Positions 50,443 through 58,674 of a stretch of DNA of 64,000 nt are shown in pieces. This DNA comes from Rathayibacter oskolensis. GTDB taxonomy: Bacteria; Actinomycetota; Actinomycetes; Actinomycetales; Microbacteriaceae. The notes beneath the pieces are model-generated. The model worked only from the letters and a program-made list of their open reading frames with translations. It was not told the origin of the DNA and made no database searches. A program made the translations under genes and the position numbers. The DNA is taken from positions 372,001 to 436,000 of the forward strand of contig NZ_FXBM01000001.1 in NCBI RefSeq assembly GCF_900177245.1, written 5' to 3'. Position 1 is the stretch's first letter. Every line of letters starts with the position of its first letter.

Positions 50443-51492
50443 ATGCATGGCGAGTACAAGGTCCCCGGCGGAAAACTCGTGGTCGTCGACCTCGACGTGG
50501 TCGACGGGAGGTTCTCCGGCTTCCGGCTCGCGGGCGACTTCTTCCTCGAGCCCGACACGGCGCTCGACGACATCGACCGCGCGGTCGTGGGTCTCCCGGT
50601 CGAGTCCGACGCGAAGACGATCGCCGCCGCGATCCGTCAGGCGCTGCCCGCCGACGCGGTCCTGCTCGGCTTCACTCCCGAGGCCGTCGCCGTCGCGATC
50701 CGCCGCTCGCTCCAGCAGGCGACGAGCTGGCGCGACTACGACTGGAGGATCGTGCACGAGAGGGCGGTCCCGCCCGCGATGCATCTCGCGCTCGACGAGG
50801 TGCTGACCGCCGCGGTCGGCGAGGGCCGACGCGAGCCGACGCTGCGCATCTGGGAGTGGGACCAGCCCGCGGTCGTGATCGGCAGCTTCCAGTCGCTGCG
50901 CAACGAGGTCGATCTCGAGAACGCCGAGAAGTACGGGGTCGAGGTGGTCCGCCGCATCTCGGGCGGCGGTGCGATGTTCATGGAGGCGGGCAGCGTCGTC
51001 ACCTACTCGCTCTACGTCCCCGGCGACCTGGTGCAGGGGCTGACCTTCGCCGACTCCTACGCCTTCCTCGACGAGTGGGCCGTCATCGCCCTGCAGTCGC
51101 TCGGCATCGACGCCGTCTACCAGCCCCTCAACGACATCACCTCGCCGTCGGGCAAGATCGGCGGAGCCGCGCAGAAGCGCCTCGGGTCCGGCGCGGTCCT
51201 GCACCACGTGACGATGAGCTACGACATCGACGCCGAGAAGATGGTGCAGGTGCTGCGGATCGGCCGCGAGAAGCTCTCCGACAAGGGGATCGCCTCCGCC
51301 GTGAAGCGGGTCGACCCGCTGCGCAGCCAGACGGGGCTCAGCCGGGCCGAGATCATCGAGCGGATGAAGGCGACGTTCGTGCAGCTGCACGGGGGGACGG
51401 CGGGGGAGCTGACCGCAGAGGAGTACGCGGAGGCCGAGGAGCTCGTGCGCTCGAAGTACTCGACCCCGGAGTGGCTGCGCCGGGTCCCCTGA
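50443..51492 (+). CDS. Lipoate-protein ligase family protein, accessory domain first
   Basis: 349 residues. Residues 1-85 (GEYKVPGGKLVVVDLDVVDG, FSGFRLAGDFFLEP) look like the lipoate ligase accessory domain, normally C-terminal in E. coli LplA or a separate LplB; residues 95-340 form the catalytic BPL/LplA domain with HLALDEVL, VVRRISGGGAMFMEAGSVV and the Lys of SPSGKIGGAAQKR. It would attach lipoate (through lipoyl-AMP) to 2-oxoacid dehydrogenase or GcvH lipoyl domains. The domain order is unusual against the E. coli enzyme. Confidence 0.88.
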   Translation: MHGEYKVPGGKLVVVDLDVVDGRFSGFRLAGDFFLEPDTALDDIDRAVVGLPVESDAKTIAAAIRQALPADAVLLGFTPEAVAVAIRRSLQQATSWRDYDWRIVHERAVPPAMHLALDEVLTAAVGEGRREPTLRIWEWDQPAVVIGSFQSLRNEVDLENAEKYGVEVVRRISGGGAMFMEAGSVVTYSLYVPGDLVQGLTFADSYAFLDEWAVIALQSLGIDAVYQPLNDITSPSGKIGGAAQKRLGSGAVLHHVTMSYDIDAEKMVQVLRIGREKLSDKGIASAVKRVDPLRSQTGLSRAEIIERMKATFVQLHGGTAGELTAEEYAEAEELVRSKYSTPEWLRRVP

Positions 51493-51526
51493 GTCGGCGT
51501 CGCCCTGAGACCTGGGCGGTGCGGGC

Positions 51527-51811
51527 TCAGCTCGCGAGGAGCTCCTGGTAGTCGGGGTGGTCGGCGATGAACTCCGCGACGAACGGGCAGACGGGGACGA
51601 CGTGGGCGCCGAAGCGCTCGTGGGCGTCGTCGAGGGCCGCCTCGACGAGGCGGTCGCCGAGCCCCTCGTGCCGGTGCTCGGGCGCGATCTCGGTGTGGAG
51701 GAAGACGACGTCGCGACCGCGGAGGGCGTAGTCCGCAAGGCCGACGTTCTCGCCGTCGACCCACAGCGTGTAGCGGGAGCGGTCCTCGTCGTGGCGCACT
51801 TCGGAGATCAT
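51527..51811 (-). CDS. Short GNAT-family (YidJ-like) acetyltransferase
   Basis: 94 residues, the length of minimal GCN5-like proteins. FLHTEIAPEHRHEGLGDRLVE (split: beta4 FLHTEI; acetyl-CoA loop HRHEGLGDRLV) and VPVCPFVAEFIADHPDY at the end match the YidJ/YjdJ subgroup. Substrate unknown. ATG six bases after TAGAGT. Confidence 0.9.
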   Translation of the reverse strand: MISEVRHDEDRSRYTLWVDGENVGLADYALRGRDVVFLHTEIAPEHRHEGLGDRLVEAALDDAHERFGAHVVPVCPFVAEFIADHPDYQELLAS

Positions 51812-51817
51812 CGCGTC

Positions 51818-51823
51818 ACTCTA
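51818..51823 (-). promoter_or_regulatory. -10 hexamer of the GNAT gene
   Basis: TAGAGT on the minus strand, six bases before the ATG at 51811. Confidence 0.5.
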
Positions 51824-51897
51824 CGCCGGAGCCTCCGGGGGTCGGCTCAGCGTCCGTCCGGGCCCGTCGGCGTGTCGGCTGCGCGCCGGCGCACTGG

Positions 51898-51903
51898 CAC
51901 ACT
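51898..51903 (+). promoter_or_regulatory. Candidate -10 hexamer of the DNA methyltransferase gene
   Basis: CACACT, six bases before the ATG at 51910; same C-initial variant as at 49543. Confidence 0.35.
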
Positions 51904-51909
51904 TGCGGG

Positions 51910-52782
51910 ATGGCCAGGACGATCGACATCGCGGACGACCTCCTGACACGGCGGAGCGCGGTGATCCACGCCGAGAACCTCGAGGTCCTGCCGCAGCTCG
52001 CCGACGGGTCGTTCACCGTCGTGTACCTCGACCCGCCGTTCAACACCGGGCGGGCGCAGGTCAGGACCTCGACCACCTCCGTCCGCTCGGCGACGGGCTC
52101 GATCGCGGGGTTCAAGGGCCGCACCTACGACCGCATCCGCGGCGACCTCCTGCGCTACGACGACCGCTTCGACGACTACTGGTCGTTCCTCGAGCCGCGG
52201 CTGGCGGAGGCCTGGCGGCTGCTCGCCGACGACGGCACGCTCTACCTGCACCTCGACTACCGGGAGGCGCACTACGCGAAGGTGCTCCTCGACGCGCTGT
52301 TCGGGCGCGAGTGCTTCCTCAACGAGATCATCTGGGCCTACGACTACGGGGCGAAGGCGACCCGGCGCTGGCCGACCAAGCACGACACGATCCTCGTCTA
52401 CGTGAAGGATCCGCGCGGCTACCACTTCGACTCCGTCGCCGTCGATCGCGAGCCCTACATGGCTCCCGGCCTCGTGACGCCCGAGAAGGCAGCGCTCGGC
52501 AAGCGCCCGACCGACGTCTGGTGGCACACGATCGTCTCGCCGACGGGACGGGAGAAGACCGGGTACCCGACCCAGAAGCCGGAGGGGATCCTCCGGCGCA
52601 TCGTGCAGGCCTCGAGTCGCGAGGGCGACGCCGTGCTCGACTTCTTCGCCGGCTCCGGGACGACCGGCGCGGTCGCGCACGCCCTCGGCCGCCGCTTCGT
52701 CCTCGTCGACGAGCACGCCGACGCGATCGCCGTCATGCGCCGCCGCTTCGCCTCCCTCGACCCGGCCCCGCTCTTCCTCTGA
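51910..52782 (+). CDS. Orphan site-specific DNA methyltransferase (N6-adenine or N4-cytosine)
   Basis: 290 residues. The catalytic motif DPPFNTG (41-47) comes first and the SAM-binding motif DFFAGSGTTG (about 247-256) near the end, the order of beta-class enzymes. LYLHLDYREAHYAKVLLD and YPTQKPEGILRRIV are typical of this group. No restriction gene or specificity subunit is adjacent, so it may control gene expression or be a defence remnant; the DUF559 cassette lies just downstream. Target site cannot be read from sequence. Confidence 0.9.
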   Translation: MARTIDIADDLLTRRSAVIHAENLEVLPQLADGSFTVVYLDPPFNTGRAQVRTSTTSVRSATGSIAGFKGRTYDRIRGDLLRYDDRFDDYWSFLEPRLAEAWRLLADDGTLYLHLDYREAHYAKVLLDALFGRECFLNEIIWAYDYGAKATRRWPTKHDTILVYVKDPRGYHFDSVAVDREPYMAPGLVTPEKAALGKRPTDVWWHTIVSPTGREKTGYPTQKPEGILRRIVQASSREGDAVLDFFAGSGTTGAVAHALGRRFVLVDEHADAIAVMRRRFASLDPAPLFL

Positions 52783-52847
52783 CGCCTCGTTCCTCGCCCC
52801 GCTCGTGCCCTGACTCTCGCTCCTGCTCTCGACCCGGCTCGTTGAGA

Positions 52848-52893
52848 GTCCAAGAGTTGTCGCACTCGACGTCGAGTGCGACAACTTCCGGAC
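52848..52893. repeat. Left 46-bp inverted repeat of the DUF559 cassette
   Basis: Runs from GTCCAAGAGTTGTCGCAC to GGAC. Its inner 32 bases (52855-52886) are a perfect palindrome (AGTTGTCGCACTCGAC and its complement). It is the reverse complement of 53934-53979 with four mismatches. Confidence 0.9.
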
Positions 52894-52968
52894 AGTCGAA
52901 TGACCTGACGCTCCTCCCCAGCACGAAGATCGGCAAGGCGTCCCCCGAAGCGATGCGGGGCGGTCGAG

Positions 52969-53907
52969 GTGTCTGATCGAGCGGGCATCCTCGTCCGCAT
53001 GACAGGCATCGACCTCGGCACCTTCACTCGACGCGAGGCGCTCCAGAAGGGAGTGACCGATGCCCAGCTGAGGTCCCCGCGTCTTGCCAGCCCTTTCCAC
53101 GGAGTCCGGACCTCTGTGCTCCCGATCACGCACCTGGACCGCGCTCGCGCGTACCGCCCGCGCCTGCGCCCCACCCAGTTCTACTCGCACCTCACGGCGG
53201 CGGAGATTTGGGGCGTTCCCCTGCCGTCGCGATCGGCTGAGGACGACCCGATCCATGTCGGGGCACTCGTCCCGCACCGGCCGCCACGAACCCGCGGCGT
53301 CGTCGGGCACACGCTCGGCGCAGAGCATGTCGAGGTCGTCGAGCGCTGGGGCATGCCGGTGCTGACTGCGGCGACCACCTGGATGACCCTGGCAACGCTG
53401 CTGACGGATCGCGACCTCCTCGCAGCAGCCGACCACCTGCTCTTGGCGCCGCGGTACGAGAGCCGGACGGACGACCGGCCCTACACCACGCTGTCCGAAC
53501 TGGAGGCACGTCTGGAAGGCTTCCGGGGCCGCGGGAGGAAGCGCCTCCTCGAAGCCCTGCATCTCGCATCGACGCGTGCGGCGTCGCGCCGAGAGACATG
53601 GCTCCGGTCGCTCTTGCATGAAGCAGGCCTCCCCGCGCCGGAGGTGAATGCGGAGATCTGGGACGGCGGCGTGCTCATCGCGGTCGGCGACCTCGTCTTC
53701 CGCCGATGGAAGGTGCTCGCCGAGTACGACGGCGGTCAGCATCGGACGGACGACGCGCAGTTCGCGCGCGATCGGGAGAGGTCCCTCCGCCTTCAGCTCG
53801 CGGGATGGATCATCGTCGTCGTCCGCGCTGAAGGGCTCGGACGCGGGAGGTCGCGGACGGTCTCCGAAGTGAAGCAGGCGCTCTCGGCCCACGGGTGGCG
53901 GCCGTGA
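52969..53907 (+). CDS. AbiEi-like N-terminal domain fused to DUF559 nuclease-like domain
   Basis: 312 residues from GTG at 52969 (302 if the ATG at 52999 is used; the GTG has a slightly better ribosome-binding site). Residues 10-60 (FTRREALQKGVTDAQLRS, FHGVRT) resemble the AbiEi-type antitoxin winged helix. The C-terminal 110 residues are DUF559, a Vsr/PD-(D/E)XK fold: SRRETWLRSLL (Glu), VGDLVF (Asp) and LAEYDGGQH (Glu/Asp), so metal-site residues are present. Nuclease activity is unproven. The gene stands alone between 46-bp inverted repeats, and codons appear less GC-rich than the neighbours. Confidence 0.85.
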   Translation: MSDRAGILVRMTGIDLGTFTRREALQKGVTDAQLRSPRLASPFHGVRTSVLPITHLDRARAYRPRLRPTQFYSHLTAAEIWGVPLPSRSAEDDPIHVGALVPHRPPRTRGVVGHTLGAEHVEVVERWGMPVLTAATTWMTLATLLTDRDLLAAADHLLLAPRYESRTDDRPYTTLSELEARLEGFRGRGRKRLLEALHLASTRAASRRETWLRSLLHEAGLPAPEVNAEIWDGGVLIAVGDLVFRRWKVLAEYDGGQHRTDDAQFARDRERSLRLQLAGWIIVVVRAEGLGRGRSRTVSEVKQALSAHGWRP

Positions 53908-53933
53908 CCCGCAGATGGTGCCCGCCGGCCGCT

Positions 53934-53979
53934 GTCCGGAAGTTGTCGCAGTCGCCTCCGAGTGCGACAACTCTTGGAC
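53934..53979. repeat. Right 46-bp inverted repeat of the DUF559 cassette
   Basis: Starts GTCCGGAAGTTGTCGCA and ends AACTCTTGGAC. It matches the reverse complement of 52848-52893 at 42 of 46 positions; the four changes cluster in the centre and weaken the internal palindrome. Confidence 0.9.
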
Positions 53980-54026
53980 ACTCGCGTTCGCTCAGCCAGC
54001 CGAGACCTACCCCCGCGCCGGTCGCG

Positions 54027-55055
54027 TCAGGAGCTGGCGCGCACGATCAGCTCGGTGGGCATCAGGGTGCGGTGCTCGACGGGCTCGCCTTCGATGCGCG
54101 CCGTCAGCAGCTCGGCCATGCGCGCGCCGAGCTCGACGGGGATCTGGCGCACCGTGCTCAGGGCCGGGACCGCGGTGCGGGCGAACATGTCGTCGTCGAA
54201 GCCGACGACCGCGACGTCCTCCGGGATGCGGCGGCCCGCCTCCCGGAGTGCCGCGTAGGCGCCGACGGCCATCTGGTCGTTGGCGGCGAACACCCCGTCG
54301 AGGCCGGCGTCGCGCTCGAGGAGGCGGCGCATCGCCTCCGCCCCGCTGTCGGGCGAGAAGTCGCCCCACTCGACCAGGCCGTCGTCGAGGCCCGCGTCGG
54401 TGAGCGCACTCCGCCAGCCGATGAGCCGGTCGACACCCGGGGGCATGTCGGCCGGACCTGCGATCGTCGCGATCCTCCGGCGGCCGCGCTCGATGAGGTG
54501 CGCGGTCGCGACGGCCGCCCCCTCGGCGTTGTCGACGTCGACGTAGTAGGAGCCGCGCTCGTCCGGCGACAGCGGGCGGCCGCCGAAGACGAGCGGGAGC
54601 GAGCCGGAGAGCGCCGCGTAGGAGTGGTCGCCGGAGTGGTGCGAGACCACCAGTGCACCGTCGACGTTGCCGCCGAGGAGGTAGCGCCTCGTCTTCTCGC
54701 CGTCCGTCTCGGAGGCGATCAGCATCGAGAGCGTGTAGTCGGTGTCGGCCAGCCGCATGGCCGCGCCCTGCACGATCGAGGCGAAGAAGGGGTCGGCGAA
54801 GACGCGCGCGGTCGACTCCGGCACGATCAGAGCGATCGACTGCGTCCGGCGGGAGGCGAGCATCCGCGCTGCGCGATTGGGCACGTAGTCGAGCTCGCCG
54901 ATCGCCTTCTCGACGGCGGCGACGATCTCGGCGGCGACCTGGGGAGCGCGGTTGACCACCCGCGACACGGTCGCCCGCGACACACCGGCGCGCGCCGCCA
55001 CCATCTCGAGTGTCGGCGACCGGCCCGCGCCCCTGGCCGACGGGAGCTCGCTCAC
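54027..55055 (-). CDS. LacI-family transcriptional regulator
   Basis: 342 residues. The LacI helix-turn-helix is at about 15-62 (TLEMVAARAGVSRATVSRVV, hinge YVPNRAARMLASRR), followed by a periplasmic-binding-like sugar domain with GYDDD-like GFDDDMFART (about 277-286). It starts three bases after the GH1 gene stop on the same strand, so it is made with the enzyme it probably represses. It resembles CebR/BglR regulators that respond to beta-glucosides. Confidence 0.93.
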   Translation of the reverse strand: MSELPSARGAGRSPTLEMVAARAGVSRATVSRVVNRAPQVAAEIVAAVEKAIGELDYVPNRAARMLASRRTQSIALIVPESTARVFADPFFASIVQGAAMRLADTDYTLSMLIASETDGEKTRRYLLGGNVDGALVVSHHSGDHSYAALSGSLPLVFGGRPLSPDERGSYYVDVDNAEGAAVATAHLIERGRRRIATIAGPADMPPGVDRLIGWRSALTDAGLDDGLVEWGDFSPDSGAEAMRRLLERDAGLDGVFAANDQMAVGAYAALREAGRRIPEDVAVVGFDDDMFARTAVPALSTVRQIPVELGARMAELLTARIEGEPVEHRTLMPTELIVRASS

Positions 55056-55058
55056 GGC

Positions 55059-56534
55059 CTAGCCCAGCGCTTCGGCGGCGGTGCCGCCGATGAGGCGGGA
55101 GTAGACCAGGCCCGAGTCCTTCACGGTGCGCTCCTGGGAGTCGTAGTCGACCCGCACGATCCCGAACCGCTTCTCGTAGCCCCAGGCCCACTCGTAGTTG
55201 TCCAGGAGGGACCAGACGAAGTAGCCGCGGACGTCGGCGCCCTGGTCGATCGCGTCGGCGACCTTCTCGACGTGGTCGAGGACGTACTGCGTGCGGTCGG
55301 CGTCGTGGATCCGTCCGCCCTCGACGACGTCGTCGTAGGCGGCGCCGTTCTCGGTGACGTACAGCGGAGGCAGGTTCTCGTACTCCAGGCCCAGTCGGGT
55401 CAGCAGGTAGCGCAGGCCGTCGGGATTGACCTCCCAGTCCATCGCGGTGCGCGGCAGGCCGCGGGAGGGGAAGGTGAGGAACTCGGAGCCGACCCACGGC
55501 GAGCCGATCTCGCGGTCGGTGGCCTGCTCGAAGTCCTCGGCGCCCTCGGGCAGCGGGTGACCCGAGACGTTGTCGTCGTGGTAGTGGTTCACTCCGAGGA
55601 AGTCGAGCGGGAGCGAGATGAGGTCGAGGTCGCCGTCGGCGATCAGCTCGTCGAGTCCGAGCCCCGCGACGTCCTCGAGGAGGTCCTCCGGGTACTCGCC
55701 GCGCAGGAGCGGGTCGAGGAAGATCCGGTTCTGCAGCGCGTCGAAGCGGCGGGCGGCGTCGAGGTCGACCTCGTCCTCGGGGTTGTCGGGGACGGCGTTC
55801 GAGAGGTTGAGCGTGATCCCGAGGTTCTGGGCGCCGAGCTCCCGGAGCGTCGACACCGCGAGGCCGTGCGCGAGGTGGGTGTGGTGCACCGCGGCGAGTG
55901 CCGCCTGCTGCGAGATCACTCCGGGGGCGTGGATGCCCGCTCCGTAGGACAGCAGCGTGGAGCAGAACGGCTCGTTGAAGGTCGTCCAGTGCTGCACCCG
56001 ATCGCCGAGGCTCGCGTAGACGGCCTCCGCGTAGTCGCGGAAGCGCTCGGCCGTGTCGCGGCTGGCCCAGCCGCCCCTGTCTTCGACGGCCTGCGGGAGA
56101 TCCCAGTGGTAGAGCGTCAGCCAGGGCAGGATGCCGGCCGCGAGCAGCTCGTCGACCAGTCGGGAGTAGAAGTCGAGGCCCTCGGGGTTCAGGCCGCGGT
56201 CGCCGGGCTTCACCCGCGACCAGCTCACCGAGAAGCGGTAGGAGCCGAGGCCGAGCTCCTTCATCAGCTGCACGTCGGCGGGCATGCGGTGGTAGTGGTC
56301 GACGGCTACCTCGGGGGTGTCGCCCTTCGCGACGGCTCCGGGGACCCGAGAGAACGCGTCCCAGATGCTGTCCTCCTTGCCGCCCTCGTGACCGGCGCCC
56401 TCGATCTGGGCAGCCGCGGTCGCGGAGCCCCAGAGGAAGCCGACGGGCCAGTCGCGCACGGCGAGGCGGTCGGCCCTGGCGATCTGCTCCTCGAGGCTCG
56501 GCGTCTCGGTGGCGGGGGTGGGGGCAACGCTCAT
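55059..56534 (-). CDS. bglB: GH1 beta-glucosidase
   Basis: 491 residues, normal for GH1. DWPVGFLWGSATAAAQIEGA near the N-terminus, the acid/base Glu188 in TTFNEPF and the nucleophile Glu395 in LYVTENG are present. No signal peptide, so it splits imported beta-glucosides (for example cellobiose) in the cytoplasm. First gene of a two-gene operon with the LacI regulator; GAAGGAG precedes the ATG. The importer could be the ABC system at 20646-23763. Confidence 0.94.
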   Translation of the reverse strand: MSVAPTPATETPSLEEQIARADRLAVRDWPVGFLWGSATAAAQIEGAGHEGGKEDSIWDAFSRVPGAVAKGDTPEVAVDHYHRMPADVQLMKELGLGSYRFSVSWSRVKPGDRGLNPEGLDFYSRLVDELLAAGILPWLTLYHWDLPQAVEDRGGWASRDTAERFRDYAEAVYASLGDRVQHWTTFNEPFCSTLLSYGAGIHAPGVISQQAALAAVHHTHLAHGLAVSTLRELGAQNLGITLNLSNAVPDNPEDEVDLDAARRFDALQNRIFLDPLLRGEYPEDLLEDVAGLGLDELIADGDLDLISLPLDFLGVNHYHDDNVSGHPLPEGAEDFEQATDREIGSPWVGSEFLTFPSRGLPRTAMDWEVNPDGLRYLLTRLGLEYENLPPLYVTENGAAYDDVVEGGRIHDADRTQYVLDHVEKVADAIDQGADVRGYFVWSLLDNYEWAWGYEKRFGIVRVDYDSQERTVKDSGLVYSRLIGGTAAEALG

Positions 56535-56560
56535 GGCGGACTCCTTCGGCTGTTACCGCC

Positions 56561-56585
56561 ATCCTAAGGCGTCCGTGGAGCGCTC
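56561..56585 (-). promoter_or_regulatory. Promoter and LacI-type operator of the GH1 operon
   Basis: Minus-strand -10 TAGGAT at 56561-56566; the palindrome GAGCGCTC (56578-56585) lies just upstream in the -35 region. GAGCGCTC is the core of CebR-type LacI operators, so repression by the adjacent LacI protein is likely. Confidence 0.6.
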
Positions 56586-56643
56586 TCTCGTGCCCGGCCG
56601 GGAACGTGCCGGACGCCGGATCCGGGCACGACCGGCCGAGCGG

Positions 56644-58488
56644 TCAGCTCCGGCGGTCGTCCCCGGTCTCGTCCGAGCGGGGCGAGCCGACCGTGCGCAC
56701 GGTGTCGGTCCGGACGTCGGGCTCGATGCTCCCCGCGGCGAGGTCGGCACCCGCGCGGGCGGCGAGCTGCGGATCGGTGCGTCGGAGCTCGGCGGCCGCT
56801 TCCTCTCCGGCGAGGTCGTGCGCCTCCTGCATGGCCGACTTCGCCCGCAGCGGCGGGGTCTTGAGGAACCACGAGAGCACGAACGCCAGGAGCACCACAC
56901 CGAGGGCGACCGAGAACACTGTGACGGTGGCGTCGTTGAATCCAGTGAGGAACGGCGCCGACAGCGCCTTGTCGGCGGTGTTGAGGAACGACGTGTCGCC
57001 GTCGAGCGCCGAGCCGATCGCCGAGGAGTCCTGCGACTGCAGGAGCTTCAGGATGGTCGCGTTCGCCGGGTCGGCCGCGATGGCCGGGTCGGCGACGGCG
57101 GCCTGCAGGTTCGCGGCGATCGTCGGGTTCTTGAAGGCGGCGGCGATCGTCTCGGGGATGCGGCTGAACAGTACCGAGAAGATGACGGCCGTGCCCAGGG
57201 TGCCGCCGATCTGGCGGAAGAACGTGGAGGCGCTCGTCGCCACACCCATGTTGGCCACGTCGACCGAGTTCTGCGACGCCAGCGTGAGGGTCTGCATCAT
57301 CTGGCCGAGGCCCAGGCCCAGCATCAGCATGCCTCCCATCATGAAGATCACCGGCTTGTCGATGCTCACGAAGGTGAAGTAGAAGAACGCGGCCGACATG
57401 AAGAACGTGCCGATGATCGGGAACGCGCGGTAGCGGCCGGTGCGCGAGATGATCTGGCCCGAGACGATCGAGGCGATCATCAGGCCGAGGATCATCGGCA
57501 GCATCAAAAAGCCCGACTCGGTCGGCGTCGCGCCGTTGACGAGCTGCAGGTACAGCGGGATCGTCATCATCCCGCCGAACATGCCGAAGCCGACGAGGAC
57601 GCCCAGGATCGTGGCCATCGAGAAGGTCGGCGAGCGGAAGAGCTTGAGCGGGATCAGCGCGTCGTCGCCCATCATCCGCTCGGCCGCGATGAAGCCGACG
57701 ATGCCGAGCGCACCGACGATGTAGCAGACCCAGGCGATGGGGGAGCCCCAGCCCCACTCGCGGCCCTGCTCGGCGATCAGGAGCAGCGGGCCCGCGGCGA
57801 TGATGACGAGCGACGCGCCCCACCAGTCGATCCGCACCGAGCGCTTGCCGGCGGGCTTGGGGAGGTGCAGGAACCGCACGACGATGAACAGCGCGACCGC
57901 GCCGATCGGCAGGTTGATGAGGAACACCCAGCGCCAGCCGGTGATGAAGAGGATCTCGGGGGTGCCGGCCAGGAGGCCGCCGATCAGCGGACCGACGACG
58001 CTCGAGACTCCGAACACGGCGAGGAAGTAGCCCTGGTACTTGGCGCGCTCGCGCGGGGGCAGGATGTCGCCCATCACGGTGAGGGCGAGCGACATCAGGC
58101 CGCCGGCGCCGAGGCCCTGCACGGCGCGGAAGCCGGCGAGTCCGAGCATCGAGGTCGCGAATCCGGCGAGGAGCGAGCCGATCAGGAACAGGACGATCGC
58201 GATCAGGTAGAGCGGGCGCCTCCCGAAGATGTCGGAGAGCTTGCCGTAGATGGGCGTCGCGATCGTCGAGACGATCAGGTAGGCGGTGGTGACCCACGCC
58301 TGCTGCGAGAGGCCGTCGAGGTCGTCGGCGATCGTGCGCATCGACGTGCCGACGATCGTCTGGTCGAGCGAGGACAGGAACATCCCCGCCATCAGGCCGA
58401 AGATCACGAAGAGGATCTGGCGGTGCGTCATCACCGCACCCGACGGAGTCGGCGCGGGCGAGGTCGAGCGAGGTGCGGTGTCCGCCAT
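56644..58488 (-). CDS. DHA2-family multidrug MFS exporter
   Basis: 614 residues, fourteen predicted helices, with FLSSLDQTIVGTSMRTIADD (38-57; the D-x-x-I-V motif of DHA2), LSDIFGRRPLYLIAIVLFL (motif A) and a large extracytoplasmic loop (about 440-510) before the last helix. The C-terminal 90 residues are cytoplasmic and charged. Probably a proton-driven drug exporter of the EmrB/QacA type. The long last loop is typical of actinobacterial members. Confidence 0.93.
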   Translation of the reverse strand: MADTAPRSTSPAPTPSGAVMTHRQILFVIFGLMAGMFLSSLDQTIVGTSMRTIADDLDGLSQQAWVTTAYLIVSTIATPIYGKLSDIFGRRPLYLIAIVLFLIGSLLAGFATSMLGLAGFRAVQGLGAGGLMSLALTVMGDILPPRERAKYQGYFLAVFGVSSVVGPLIGGLLAGTPEILFITGWRWVFLINLPIGAVALFIVVRFLHLPKPAGKRSVRIDWWGASLVIIAAGPLLLIAEQGREWGWGSPIAWVCYIVGALGIVGFIAAERMMGDDALIPLKLFRSPTFSMATILGVLVGFGMFGGMMTIPLYLQLVNGATPTESGFLMLPMILGLMIASIVSGQIISRTGRYRAFPIIGTFFMSAAFFYFTFVSIDKPVIFMMGGMLMLGLGLGQMMQTLTLASQNSVDVANMGVATSASTFFRQIGGTLGTAVIFSVLFSRIPETIAAAFKNPTIAANLQAAVADPAIAADPANATILKLLQSQDSSAIGSALDGDTSFLNTADKALSAPFLTGFNDATVTVFSVALGVVLLAFVLSWFLKTPPLRAKSAMQEAHDLAGEEAAAELRRTDPQLAARAGADLAAGSIEPDVRTDTVRTVGSPRSDETGDDRRS

Positions 58489-58533
58489 GGTGGTCCCCTT
58501 GTCTGGCGGACGCCGTCGGGCACGGCGGACCGC

Positions 58534-58546
58534 CGCAAACGTTGCG
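58534..58546 (-). promoter_or_regulatory. Candidate repressor site upstream of the DHA2 exporter
   Basis: CGCAA-ACG-TTGCG inverted repeat, 46 bases upstream of the exporter start. A TetR- or MarR-like repressor is possible, but no regulator gene is adjacent. Confidence 0.35.
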
Positions 58547-58674
58547 TGCTGCGCAAAGTTACACCCCGTGCGCGGTCGCCTCGAGGGGTCTCGGCGAGCC
58601 TGAACGGGATCTCAGGAGGTGCTCGACGGCTCCTGCAGGAGGCGCCACGACCCACGCGGACCGGACAGGGAGGG

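Noticed and set aside
58630-58641. 12-bp palindrome CTCCTGCAGGAG as operator or terminator
   Set aside because: It has no loop for a hairpin, is not near a start codon, and is the kind of palindrome expected occasionally in GC-rich DNA.
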